Positions 43,537 to 55,064 of a DNA stretch of 64,000 bases are shown here, in pieces. This DNA is from Ophiodon elongatus (taxonomy: Eukaryota > Chordata > Actinopteri > Perciformes > Hexagrammidae). A model generated the notes under the pieces. That model saw only the letters and a program-made list of their open reading frames with translations. It did not search any database and was not told the DNA's origin. The translations under genes were made by a program, and so were the position numbers. Positions within the stretch are counted from its first letter, which is position 1. Each line of letters begins with the position of its first letter. The stretch spans positions 1,064,229 to 1,128,228 of the forward strand of contig JACSYO010001630.1 of the NCBI GenBank assembly GCA_016806645.1, written 5' to 3'.

Positions 43537-44238
43537 CTCATCCACTGAGAATAATGCAGGCCACCTCTCTTTCAACTCCTCCACTCCCAATTCCTTTTCC
43601 ACAATTTCCTGTCTTCGCACTGAAAAAGTCTTGTCCATTTTCGACTTTATCACTGTACGATTGTTTCGCTTCTTCACCTCACTTAAAAGTGACAGTCTCT
43701 CACTTTCCAATTTGTCTGAGGTCTCTCCAGTAGGAATGTCAGGAATGTGGTTGGCCTCTCCTCTCTTAGGTTTCTTTAAATGTTTTGCTGGCAATGCATC
43801 TTCTGGAGCTTTGGACTTGAATGAATTTACAAGCAGTTCAGAACACCCGATGCCCTTCAGCTGAGTACGGTAGTTGCCCATTTTTGTCTTCAGGCACTGC
43901 TTCCACCCATAGCAACCGTTGTACGAACCAGTCTCAGAGAGGCATGGGTGCTTCTTGATTAGTGCTTTAGCCACGTCGCTGAAGTCAGCATCTGTTGGGT
44001 AGGCTTTGTGCGTAAACATCTCTTCAGCTACCTTTTCCAGGATATCTGACTTTAATTTAAAACTCATTGACAATCTGGTCATGTTTGACCTATGCACTGC
44101 ATTTCCTTTTTCTAACTGCAGTTCAGTTTCGTAAGAGAACGTTGGAATCGTAAACACTCTTGGCCACAACTGAGTTCTTGTAGAGACAGTGCTGGAGGGT
44201 GAGGACAGGAGCTCTGTGTCATCTGATTTGGTACACAC
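43537..44238 (-). CDS. EnSpm gene 2 (SAMD3-like), first large exon
   Basis: Open for over 230 codons up to the GTATGT donor at 43536. It reads LEKGNAVHRSNMTRLSMSFK, LKSDILEKVAEEMFTHKAYP, FSDVAKALIKKHPCLSETGS, YNGCYGWKQCLKTKMGNYRT and VEELKERWPALFSVDE. These segments match the SAMD3-like family common in fish. More 5' coding sequence may lie at 44280-44560 (degenerate, containing a stop). It has a conserved WKQCLKTKMGNYR core and a basic KKRNN segment, which suggest DNA or protein binding; this is inference. Confidence 0.75.
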
Positions 44239-44641
44239 TGACTCATTAGAGGCAGTGATATTAGATCCTTAGCTGCAATCATCAGTTATTGGGATGACCT
44301 TGACAGTTGTCAAATCCTCAAGTTCTGCAGTAGATGTCAAGTTCACTAGTGCATCTCCAAAGTCTCTGTCTTGGTACTGCAGTCTAAAATTCCCATTTAA
44401 CTCACACACTTTCCTGACTTCATTCAATAGCTGCTCTATTGTCTCTGGAATTCCATCAGGCAGAATTAGCTTCCTGGTGTCATCAGAATTCAGAATAACT
44501 CACAACTTGGCTGGCCTTTTCCCTGCCATGTCAGCCCATCCAAAAGGATCTATTAAAAACATGAATAAAAACAGTAATATTAGTGTCATAACATTGGCCA
44601 TAACATCCAATTCATATTCACAAATTCATTAATATACAACC

Positions 44642-45485
44642 TTATGCATGGATGTATCTCTTCTGAGAGATGAGGCGCTGTCCACCAACTGTGTAGTGAG
44701 CCAAAGGATAGGGATCTGTCAGTTCATGCACCCCAACAAGCCGTAGTTCTTTAGGAGTAGATATGACCAAGCAATAAGCTCGATAATGTTCCAGGTACCA
44801 GGCATCCACTTTTTTGAGAATGAAAATTAGTTCCTCTTCTAGAACAATCATATGAACAATTTCCCAAAACTCTGGAAGTCCAGCCAGCGACCCATGGGCT
44901 ACCACCATTCCAATCCTATAGTTGAAGCCGCTGTAGGATACATTTTTTTGCCAGGTTCACATTGTCCATATGTGGGTGTTTCTGTTTCAGTGCAACAAGG
45001 GGACCAAACTGGCGTATCAACTGTGGATAATGCTCCAAGTAATGATGTTTGGGCCGAATTTTTTCATGGGGGAAAACTTCTTTGAATACTGTCCTGTGTT
45101 CAGATATCTTGAAGTCAAGATAAGAAATAGAGTCCTCAGTGTGAAAAGGTGCAACAACAAGTTCTACAATGTCCTTCAATTCACAAAGGACCTGCCACGC
45201 CGGTTTGTTTGAAGGAACTCTGGTTCCGACCAAGAGAGGAAGAAATTTCAGTAGGCTCCAATTCTCGTGTGCATTTCCTCCAATTGTTCTTTTTGTGGCA
45301 TAGGTGATTGGCACACGATGAGGACGATTTGTCTTATCAGTCCACTTAAATGGAAATGTTGTTATAGCTTCATTTAAATCACCTAATGTAAAATATTTTT
45401 TTGAAATTAACAGAGTAAGACAAAGAGCAAGCTCAACAGAGATAATGCCTTCAAAGAGATCATGAGCTATATCTGGGGAAAACTC
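44642..45485 (-). pseudogene. EnSpm transposase, C-terminal exon
   Basis: From about 45485 the minus strand is open: PDIAHDLFEGIISVELALCL, LGDLNEAITTFPFKW, GGNAHENWSLLKFLPLLVG, YLDFKISEHRTVFKEVFPHE and KHHYLEHYPQLIRQFGPLV. After GPLV the usual stretch with a conserved acidic residue before KHS is missing (small deletion), and the frame shifts near 44915. 44642-44908 then holds LEEELIFILKKVDAWYLEHY and DPYPLAHYTVGGQRLISQKR, the C-terminal end. A deletion at the expected catalytic Glu would inactivate it. Confidence 0.7.
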
Positions 45486-45592
45486 TGCGTCACATTAAAA
45501 TATGACAGATGTTCTGACAGCACACACTTCCTTTTTACACCGAAATGATGCTTTCAGATGAGAAACATGAATGTCCTCAGTTCTCACACAAA

Positions 45593-46705
45593 TTAACAAA
45601 ACACATTTTCTGCTGTACAGAATCTGCAAACATATTTACCTGAAAAAGTTTCCAAGAAACCTGCAATACTGTGGGCCCCAAGATTGTCTGCTATAACACA
45701 ATGAACAAAGCCTTTCAAAGTTTTCCCCAACTTGGCAATAAATAGTCCTTGTTGTTCTAATATAGTAAGATCATCTACTAAGGGCTTCAACACACTGTCA
45801 TAACCATAGCACTTAACATCCTCACTATGAATAAGTGCAGCTAAATATATATTAGACAGTGATGAGTGAAAACTACTAGGTAAGTTCCCCAATGCCCAAT
45901 ACATAAATTTTTTTCTGGAGGTGCCCAGTGGATTACAGATTTCAAAATCATATACATACAAAATAAGTGAAATAGCACACTCCTTTGACAATTGCAAATT
46001 ATATTTGTAATTAATACTATCATAAAAGGATTTATACTGAATTTCATCAGATTGAACTTGATGGGGAGATTTCAAATTGATTGCTTTATCCAGAAAAGTT
46101 TGACAACTTAGGATCTGCTGTAAAGACTTAAGTATGGAAATGTACTGAAAGGATTTTCTGTTTTTGGAATCAAGTACAAATTCTATAAGTTCTACAACAT
46201 TAAAATGTTTTTTGTAGTATTTTTTTCGCTTCCAAGCAGTGGAAAATGGGCCGTGACCACTAAAACAGGCTGCAACAGGATTTGACTTACAAAGGGTTAA
46301 TGCTCGTTCTTGCAGAACTGTTTCATCTACTTGACAGTTACCATTTTCTAAGTGCTGAGCTATGGTTTGATGGACAAGAGGGACAGAAGCAGTCCTTATT
46401 AAATAGTCAAACTCTTGCAAAAGTTCATCAACAGCCACTCTAGACACAAGATAAATATGTTCTAGCTTCAGTAAGAGAGAGGCAACTTTGAGCTCGACAT
46501 TATATGACAAGTCGTTTAAATCATTAACATTGAAACTAGAGTCACCTAAATCCTTTGTACTTAAATCATCTGAAGGCTCAGTACCAACACTATCAATCTG
46601 GATAATGTCAGAATTATTACCTTCAACAGAAAGCCTTAAACTTGACTCCTGTTTTTCAAGTATTCCTGGCTTTAAGTCATTTACTGAACAATCCTTATGA
46701 TTTCG
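45593..46705 (-). pseudogene. EnSpm transposase, central exon
   Basis: Open on the minus strand from about 46705 (no ATG until 46510) to 45593, some 370 codons. An acidic N-terminal stretch (SDDLSTKDLGDSSF) is followed by VASLLLKLEHIYLVSRVAVD, ACFSGHGPFSTAWKRKKYYK, DFEICNPLGTSRKKFMYWAL and GFVHCVIADNLGAHSIAGFL, then CRFC. The conserved Asp in IADNLGAHSIAGF is a candidate catalytic residue. This central exon is uninterrupted. The assignment to CACTA transposase rests on the enclosing TIRs and on family memory. Confidence 0.7.
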
Positions 46706-46871
46706 GCTTCTGTGAGTTCGAAATTAACCATAAATATTTGTTTTGTATGAACACCCCTGAAAAACACAAACAACTGTTTCACTGTTTAGATGCTGTGCTT
46801 TATGTTGAAAATAGTCTTTTAAATTAGAAAGTTAACAGTAATTGCATAAGAGACATTTAAAGGTGGTCAGT

Positions 46872-47066
46872 TCAGTTTGTGAGGATCGCTGATGACATCT
46901 TGAAGTGGCTCAAAAGTGCATTCCAGGTCTTGCAGGTACATGGACAGTTCAAATGGATGCACGGATAGGAATGGCGGCGGCCATAATGTCTGTGTTCTAG
47001 CTTATAATGTTTAAGAAGCTCTGATCTTCGTGAAACAGAAGTACCACAGTCTTTGCATTTCCACAT
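46872..47066 (-). pseudogene. EnSpm transposase, zinc-finger exon
   Basis: MWKCKDCGTSVSRRSELLKH followed by YKLEHRHYGRRHSYPCIHLN and CPCTCKTWNALLSHF. Two C2H2-like fingers: CxxC-x12-HxxxxxH, then CxxxxC with a single clear His; the final His of finger two is lost in MSSA. The finger exon precedes the central exon, as in related fish genes. No good donor was found at its end. Confidence 0.6.
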
Positions 47067-48257
47067 TCATCGGAAGACTAGGAAAGAAAAAAAGGACCCG
47101 TTTACACAATTGTCATATTGGGACTTACCGAATTCAGCAATATGGCTACAATTTTGGACTGTTACGGGAAACAGCAGCAAACCTGTAAACACAAAGGAAA
47201 AAGAGATAAATAACTTTTTTGTGACAGTTAGCACTATCCATAATTGTCACTACAGACAAATTTATTAATTAGGCTTTAGACATACTGGAAGTATTGTACT
47301 ATACTGCAAAATACTGACAGAATGAAATATGAATTTTGTTCCTCATTATCTAGTACTAATAGAGGTGTACTGAGACATAATTATCTGCATCTGTTCAATC
47401 AAACAAAATCCTGTCTCTGTATTTGTATCTAGATAGAAGACCAGAAGTGGGCAAGGTTTATACCTGGAGTTGCCTTAAATCAGGCAAATGTTGTATTTTG
47501 TGACCTAATATTCATTGGCAATGAAATATGTGGCTTTAAAGTATCCAATTAATTTAATATTGACATATAATAATTTATGGAACATATTTTCATATCCTCA
47601 TAGTGTACTTTTCAAGTTTCATGACCTAATCCCCCCACCCCCCTAATGGATAAAGATAGGGTTACTGGCTTAAATACAAGGTAAAACATTGTTATTTTAA
47701 TAATTAACTAAAAACCACAGGCTATAAGCTTCATTTTGGTGTATAATTTGCGGTATTTGAAAGAAATTAAGTTGTCACCACACTGCGAAAGTACGGTTAC
47801 CTACTGAACAGAAAAGCACATGACTAATTATTATGCAGAATGACGGTATCGGACCTTTGCTGACATGGCGGAAGAACAGGAGAACATAGCGATTGCTGTG
47901 GCTCTGTAACCATGTGGGCTGTGGATGCCAAGCAGCAGGCAAACAGCACCGCAACTGTGATTTTTTTTTTTTTGTTTCAAACAGTTTTACTAAATATTTC
48001 TTTCATTGTTACTCCAAAGATGTATGCTAGTAACATGCATTTCGTCTCAACTTTTTCGCCACTCTGCCATATTAAGTCCTTATTAAGTGTGTGTGTGGTG
48101 GGGAAAGCCCGTCTCCACCGGCATAAAAACATGTCCCTAGTCCAGACCCAGAGCAGGACCGGCTTTCTCTTAGTTTATTCTATGACTAAAGAAAAGCGAG
48201 CGACAGCTAAATAACATTTGCAAGAATGTTAACTTTTAAAGGAGGAAACAAAAGTGG

Positions 48258-48300
48258 CTAACGTTAGCTAGCGTTAGCTAATGTTAGCTAATGTTAGCGA
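48258..48300 (+). repeat. Short tandem gttagcta repeat
   Basis: Four to five copies of the unit gttagct with small changes, inside the EnSpm 5' region. Confidence 0.7.
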
Positions 48301-48429
48301 ACACGCGCGAAATATATAGACAGTTGTACATTCTGCCACTAACAATAAATATGCATGGAAAACACATGTTCCCTTTAAAACAACACAATTTAGAATTATT
48401 ACCTTGTTTAAATGAGTTGCCTTGAAGAA

Positions 48430-48560
48430 CACTTCACTTCACTTCAGAAGTTCATGCGAAGCGAGGTAATGGCGGACATCAGAACCCACGGGGAGCGACC
48501 AGATGCGACTTCATATGGTCACGTGGTGGTCACGTGACATGTAAACCTCTGGTCTAAAGT
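48430..48560 (-). promoter_or_regulatory. Candidate EnSpm promoter region
   Basis: A GC-richer patch just inside the right TIR and upstream of both minus-strand genes. It has two CACGTG-type E-boxes (ggtcacgtgg, ggtcacgtga). A promoter here is inferred from position and composition only. Confidence 0.35.
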
Positions 48561-48733
48561 GAAAATATGACTTTTACTGAAAGTATTGCTTTTAATTTTG
48601 TCTATGGGGAGTGCTATTTGCTTTTAGGCAAAGTGAAAAAAACATGTTTAAACCGGAAACCATGATTTTCGATTAGACCAAATAAAAAAATGCACTTTAC
48701 ATGAATGACACAGTTGTTTCACTTTTTTCAGTG

Positions 48734-51700
48734 TATACAGGGAGGATGAACAAAGTGATTGAATAATGGGGTGAGCTTGAATTATGTAGTTCATCATGAA
48801 GATCATAAGAACAAACACTAATCGAAGAACACATGCATTGAGTTGCATTAGCAGACAGGTGGATCTTTCTAGATGTCTGCTTTAATCAATTTCTTTATTA
48901 TTATAATCCGTTATTACTTTTGATCGCCTGGTTGGGCACAAACCCCTGTTCCACAGGTTCATCAGCTGTTTTTCCTGACGCGTCTCGGTGTGATTAGCCC
49001 CTATGGTTTAAGCTGCTAGTAGGCTTCATCGTAACTGCATATCGGATTGTCAAATAGCTCCGGAGCCCCATTGCGCCCACAACCGTTTCAACATTCAAAT
49101 TGGCTTTCTGAAACTGTCAATTCAATGTTCACTTCGAATTCACGCTGTGATTTGTCAGCTGTATAAGGTGAGAAAGGAGCCAGGATTTGAACTCCTCTTT
49201 CTAGATCTCCACACATATCCCGGTCACTTTTCATGTATACAATCAAATGAAACACTATAAATAACTTCCTGGTTTGTGGCACTAAACTGACAAACCAGAA
49301 TACAACAATACTTCTCCTTGACTGTTTTCCAATTCATCAGTGTGTAAGAAACACACCACAAGGTTGCAGCCCGAGAAATTTCAATCTTAACTGCATCATG
49401 CTCCTGTATGGTAGCATAGCAACAACTACTTGCCAGCTATGTCCTGTAGCTTGTGTCACTTTCAAAGGCGGCACTTTGATTGCTACCAGTGAGTAGGTTT
49501 TCACACAGAACAGTGTGACACAGTTTGATATTTTCATATTTCTGTGTGATCCCAACATCCTCCAGAAGATGTTTTCCAACCTGGAGAATCTCATTAGGAA
49601 CAATAAGCTAAGACATCTGCACACACTTGAACATATAGCATGTGTCCAAGTGCACATCTGTACAGACACTGCAAATATGAACATCTGTGCTTCACCACAT
49701 GCAAACTTTCACCTTCAGGAACACACACACAAATGCATGAATCGATATAGACAAATAAATTCTGGCAATTTATGCATGCATTCATGTAAACGTGTTTGTC
49801 GACATATGATCCACACTTTTATGCCTTTTTAAATGCACACATGCAGAAAGTCTTTGATAGCATAAATGAACATAAATCTATCCAGATGTAGATGTAAGGA
49901 TGTTAACACCAGAAGGCAATACAAGTGGGTAACAGCAGGCATCTATGCAGCTAATAATTATGTCAGTGTAAGCCTACTTACATAAATGTGCAGGATATTA
50001 GAATTGTTGGCTCATATGAATTTGCCATTGCATACACAACCACCTTTTTTAGTTACATTAAGCATTATCTGCGATTTCTAACAATGTCTGCTTTATTGGT
50101 AAATACAGATTTTTCTGCCAGAAATAGATAGTAAATCTGCATTACACCCTGGTGTGAGCGAATGTTATTTGAGTATTGTATAAGTGTAACCACTATTTGT
50201 TCTGGTGCATACACATGTATATAAGTACATAGATGGTATAGACATGTACATAAGTATGGGCTGGTGTGGATTGTGTATATCAGTGTGTTGCTGTGTGGAA
50301 TGTGTGCTGGCTGTGGAAATTAATTTCCCTCTGGAAATATCTATTTCACAGACAAAAACACAGTTTTGTGAATCTAAAAATATTTTGTTTGGTTGAGGAC
50401 AGGATCAGCTATGAAGTCAACAAGCATTTTGTTTCCACAGCAACCAACAAACCTGAGTCTATTTGGAGCGTGAATTGCACATTTTGAGACTATTTTCCAG
50501 AGATGAAGCTGTTTTTTTAAACAGGCTGATGTGAATCACACTGCCTTTCTTCTGGTGATTTTACAGTTAATTATTTGGAGTGTTGCACTGGCTTTTGGCC
50601 TGATCAAGACACCCTGCACTCCACAGGAGAATATAGGATGCTATTGTTCAACAGCCAGGGTTCAGTCACAGCTGGATTCAACTTGATCCATCACCTCTTT
50701 GTGTCAGTGTCATTAAGAAACATGTTTACTCCAGTTGTGGCAGTTTTCAGACTGAATAATGAAGCCAAGTGAAATACATACTGAGTGTAAAGCTAGACTG
50801 ATGTATTATTTAACATACTTTGGTTATGGTTCCATACATATTATGTGTAGGGCTAGACTCGTGCATGATTTAATGCTGTAACTATGATTCCTAATATTTT
50901 AATCTTTGAATTTCATTTTACACTCAAAGGCAATAATTTAATATTGACACACTTGTGGGTGTGTGATTATGTTCAGAAAGAAGGCTTAAAGTATTCCAAC
51001 CTATAAAGTAGTAATTCGAAATTAAGAAGTAAGGCAAATCTCAGAGTTCTGGGTTGGGTGATCTGCAGCAAGCAAATATAACAATATGGAAACACAATGA
51101 AAGAAGGGAAAAGAACCCACTCTGATCAAAACTAAACCAATCTCCAAGCACACAACAGGAAAGTTCTGTTCAACAAATGTCATTATTTTCTACTGTAGGT
51201 AGTAAGCACACTATTCATAAGGAGGTCTGTGGTTCACCCAGATTAAAGAGGCCACTGTTTCTTGAAAGGAACTTTGCTGAGGATTTCTTTGTACGCCAAT
51301 GTGAATGCTTTGAGCACTACAAATTTGAAATGTAATTCATTATACACCACAGTTGCCGTGTGGTCTCAAAGACAGAAGCAGTTCAAACTGCTGGATATTG
51401 TGCTTGTACTCTTCTCTGTATACTCTGTGTCCTAGTGCAGCTCACTATATCCATTAAAAGGTTTGACGTAATGATCCCACAGTTATTCTACTGTAATATA
51501 GCTGTAGAGGACTTTTAATGATACAATTTTTGCAGTCTAATAATGTGCATAATCAGTTATTTTTTCATGAGCTGTTAATGACACCAGAGAACACAATTAT
51601 ACACAATAAAAGCATTAAGTGGTCTTACTTCCAAGTCGTCAAATACCGACTCTTGGTCAGTGGCCCTCGGCATCTATACACCGATGCACAAAGCACCCTT

Positions 51701-52025
51701 TAGCGTCTGTATGAGACGCACCAGGCTTTCAACTAATTCCAATGTAAACTCATTGGTGATTATTACTGATGACATAGGCTATGTCACTTAGTTACATGAC
51801 ATCACTTCCGTAGCTTCTGTTATGTTACAAGAGTACTTATTTGAGGCCAAACCGTGATGCGTTTTCTAACCCAAAGTCATGTGTTACAACTTCAATTGCG
51901 AACGCTTAACAACAAACCTTCAGTGTAAAGATAATTCAATCAAGAGAGACTTGTTTAGAATTGAACAATAATTTATTACATATGCATAACATATGAATAG
52001 TGCAAAGTCTTTGGCGATTGGACTC
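48734..52025. other. No gene recognised
   Basis: Long AT-rich spacer. Scattered open frames of 60-115 codons show no motif. Around 51890-52430 the minus strand has an aataaattattgttc stretch that could be a polyadenylation region of a degraded LTR; I found no ends. Confidence 0.45.
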
Positions 52026-52089
52026 TATCCTGAATAGGATGATCAAGGGGCCGTGATTATCCTGAATAGGATGATCAAGGGGCCGTGAT
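52026..52089 (+). repeat. 32-bp tandem duplication
   Basis: Two identical copies (52026-52057, 52058-52089) of a unit starting tatcctgaataggatgatca. No accumulated differences, so the duplication is recent. Confidence 0.92.
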
Positions 52090-53860
52090 GCCGAGTTCTG
52101 ATGAGGCAGAATCCCCCTAGAGTTGCTGAAATCCGATGATGAATGAGGAGCATGACTGATGCTGACTGGAGGTGCCTGGGGTGGAGGAGGGTCGCAACTG
52201 GTTTCGAGCTGAAATGACAATTAACAGCAGCCGAGCAAAGAACCCATTTAAAAGTTTGACAGAAACAATATCATTGGCTTAAAGAAACTGTGCAGCATCT
52301 GGTTGGTTAATTTAAAGTGGACGCCCACCAATCAGCTGATGGAGAAATAGACTGAGATTTAGGAATGAAAAGGAGTGTAAAGAGAGTATTCCTTTCTGAA
52401 CTACCACTTAAGCTCCATTACACAAAAGGCTGCCCTGCCAAAGTGACAAAATATGACGAGTAGGGAGGAGATCAAGTTGACCTAGAGGATGACAGTCGCC
52501 AAAACAGCCCAAATTAATGAGCTACCTGACTTCATGTTTATTGTTCTTCCTTAGTTTGTAAAGATTCAGTGGAGCAACAGAAATTACACCAGAACTAAGC
52601 TACATGTGTGAAAACATCATTAAGGGAGCATTTCGCAGGTAAATAATTTTTTTTCATCAGGAGTTGGTTGAAACCAAAACAGAACTAAAAGTGTATGTAG
52701 ATGTGGCTATAGACACAACTCCAAATACATTTTATTGTTGCTTAATAACTGCTGGATGTGTAGATATATCTGATAAGTTAGCTCACAACTTCATCAAATT
52801 AAAAGGTAATGTGATGTCAGTGTCCTTTGTACTGCTTGTTGCTCTGAGCCAAAACAAGCAAAACATTAATTAATGAAGCTTTAAAATGTAATCACGCAGA
52901 GCAAACAAAAAGCTTGACTGATGGCATCGCCAGACCATGATTAGAATGTTTTGCTAACATAAACCATACTGAAACAAACAGTATCTTTTGAAAAAAAGCA
53001 CAAGTCATTTGATTCTAAGCCTATTTTTATTTGATTTAGTTCTCTCCTAATCATGCAAGTTAACTTCCAAATGGTTATTGTGTCTTGCTAATGTTCCCCA
53101 TGAAGACAGCTTAGAGGTAAATACAATGGGTACAGTTGCATATAAGTTAGCTCTTCCCTATGGACTTTATTACATTTCTAACTACGGTTAAATAAAGTTG
53201 CAAATAACATTTGAAACATGGTGTTTATTGAGAATAATGATGCTCAAGTGTGCTACTCCTTAACTTCATTTAAATACTTGACTCCAATTGAATGAACTTT
53301 CTTATGCTGTTTTAAACCTTGTGTGACACATGGAAAATACTGCCAAAGAAGCTATTAGAATAATAGCAACCAATTGAGATGCTTCCGTTGTTATTCAACA
53401 ACTGGAAAACCTCTGAGAGAAGACTTGACCTTCTTGTTGGTTCACAGAAAATGGAGGTTAATGATAATTGCATTGATGAAGAAGAAGCTGAATAATAACA
53501 GCTATAGAACACCAGCAATTCAAATCAAGGATGGACAAAGGATGAGAATGACCTTTTTCTGATGGGTAATTACAAAGAGAAAAGCACACAAAAACATTCA
53601 CGTTTATCATACACTCAAATGCGAACTTCTCTAAAATATTGTTCACAGTATACTTAAATGACTATACATAATTTTCTCTATATTGTTCCCCACAGACTTA
53701 TATTATCCTTACGACTGCTCAGAAATAGATGGTGCCTTTTCTGCTTGTTTTTCTACTTCTGTCTTTCATTGCGTTGTTGAAACAGTGGCTTGAATGCCCA
53801 AAATGCACTGTAAGCCTTTTTTTCCCTCCTTCACAACATGTGATAGCAACCAAACAAAAA
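52090..53860. other. No gene recognised
   Basis: AT-rich spacer; no repeat, coding or RNA signature seen. Confidence 0.5.
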
Positions 53861-53897
53861 AAAAACACCACCCAACAAACAAAAAAAAAAAAAAACA

Positions 53898-54035
53898 GGG
53901 GCTTTAAAATCTGTACATATACGACATCCTCTGTCCCAGGACCTCACATCGGTTCAGGAAAAACTCCCCCAAAAAAAATTTAACGGGGAGAAAAAGGGAA
54001 AGCAACAGAGGAGGAACCAGAACCAGGTTAACAGA
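53898..54035 (-). mobile_element. L2-type LINE 3' tail fragment
   Basis: The plus strand has ggctttaaaatctgtacata, then ctctgtcccaggacctcaca and agcaacagaggaggaacc, matching the tail at 4276. It is preceded by A-rich stretches at 53860-53897. Confidence 0.7.
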
Positions 54036-54234
54036 ACCAGGAACCAGACCAGAACCATGTTTCCTGTTCACTGTGACAAAGGAAATGAACCAAAAGGCGT
54101 CAACATGAAGTTTGATCATGTTAGATAAATAGTCTTCTGGGGCTTTATTCTAGTGTCACAAGGAGCTCATGAAGAAACTGGAGGTTATGAGCTTTATTAG
54201 TCAACACTGCTAATCCTTCACCTTTCTTTTAGCA

Positions 54235-55058
54235 AAGTCTGCTGCCTCAGTTTTTATGATGGCAATTCGTATATACTTCAGAATGTTATGAAGAGTGATC
54301 AGATGAATTGCAATTCATTGCAAAGTCCCTCTTTGCCATGAAAATGTACTTAATCCCCAAAAAACATTTCCACTGCATTTCAGCCCTGCTACAAAAGGAC
54401 CAGCTGACATCATGTCAGTGATTATTTTGTTCGCATAGGTGAGTTGACGAGGACAAGGCTGGAGATCACTCTGTCATGCTGATTGAGTGTAGAGCTGATC
54501 AGGAATGGCAGCAGGCAGGTGTGAGTGCATCTGCACGCACAGTGAGGCAAATACTTTTGGAGGATGGCCTAGTGTCAAGAAGGGCAGCAAAGAAGCCACT
54601 TCTCTCCAGGAAATACATCAGGGACAGACTGATATTCTGCAAAAAGTACAGGGATTGGACTGCTGAGGACTGGGGTAAAGTATTTTTCTCTGATGAATCC
54701 CCTTTCCGATTGTTTGGGGCATCCGGAAAAAGCTTGTCCGGAGAAGAAAAGTTGAGCACTATCATCAGTCCTGTGTCATGCCAACAGTAAAGCCTCCTGA
54801 GACCATTCATGTGTGGGATTGCTTCTCAGCCAACGGAGTGGCTTCACTCACAATTTTGCCTAAGAACACAGCCATGAATAAAGAATGGTACCAAAACATC
54901 CTCCGAGAGCAACTTCTCTCAACCATCTAAGAACAGTTTGGTGACGAACAATGCCTTTTCCAGCATGATGGAGCACCTTGCCATAAGGCAAAAGTGATAA
55001 CTAAGTGGCTCAGGGAACAAAACTTCGAAACTTTGAAAACCAATACTTTTGGCCACTG
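54235..55058 (+). mobile_element. Tc1/mariner element, deleted
   Basis: The 5' noncoding part (ttttatgatggcaattcg, then atgttatgaagagtgatcag) and the right TIR (ccaatacttttggccactg, 55040-55058) are of the Tc1 type common in fish. I could not find the left TIR. The 3' half of the transposase is missing. Confidence 0.8.
54470..55036 (+). pseudogene. Tc1-like transposase, frameshifted and truncated
   Basis: The frame at 54476-54790 has a helix-turn-helix part (ASARTVRQILLEDGLVSRRA), then WGKVFFSDESPFRLFG with the first catalytic Asp. A shift near 54735-54780 moves it to a second frame: PETIHVWDCFSANGVASLT, TAMNKEWYQNILREQLLS, TAA at 54928-54930, then CLFQHDGAPCHKAKV with the second Asp. The frame ends shortly after, joined directly to the TIR, so the PIENLW part with the catalytic Glu is deleted. 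Confidence 0.85.
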
Positions 55059-55064
55059 GTGTAC

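Larger units (their letters stand above)
40773..48733 (-). mobile_element. EnSpm/CACTA element, about 8 kb
   Basis: The left end CACTGAAAAAATTGA (40773) and the right end, reverse complement CACTGAAAAAAGTGA (ending at 48733), form TIRs with the CACTG start that defines the superfamily. Both sides are flanked by ta (tata on each side, palindromic, so the TSD length of 2 to 4 bp is ambiguous). Subterminal repeats lie at 40791, 41039 and inverted at 41158. Two genes run on the minus strand. Confidence 0.85.

Noticed and set aside
47860..47910. Small plus-strand frame starting MAEEQENIAIAVAL
   Set aside because: Fourteen codons then a stop, inside the EnSpm element and antisense to its genes; too short to call.
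49150..49240. tRNA-like B box (gttcaaatcc on the minus strand)
   Set aside because: The surrounding sequence does not pair into a T arm or acceptor stem, and no convincing A box was found.
51890..52430. Possible solo LTR on the minus strand (aataaattattg near one end)
   Set aside because: No matching TG/CA ends with a target duplication could be found.
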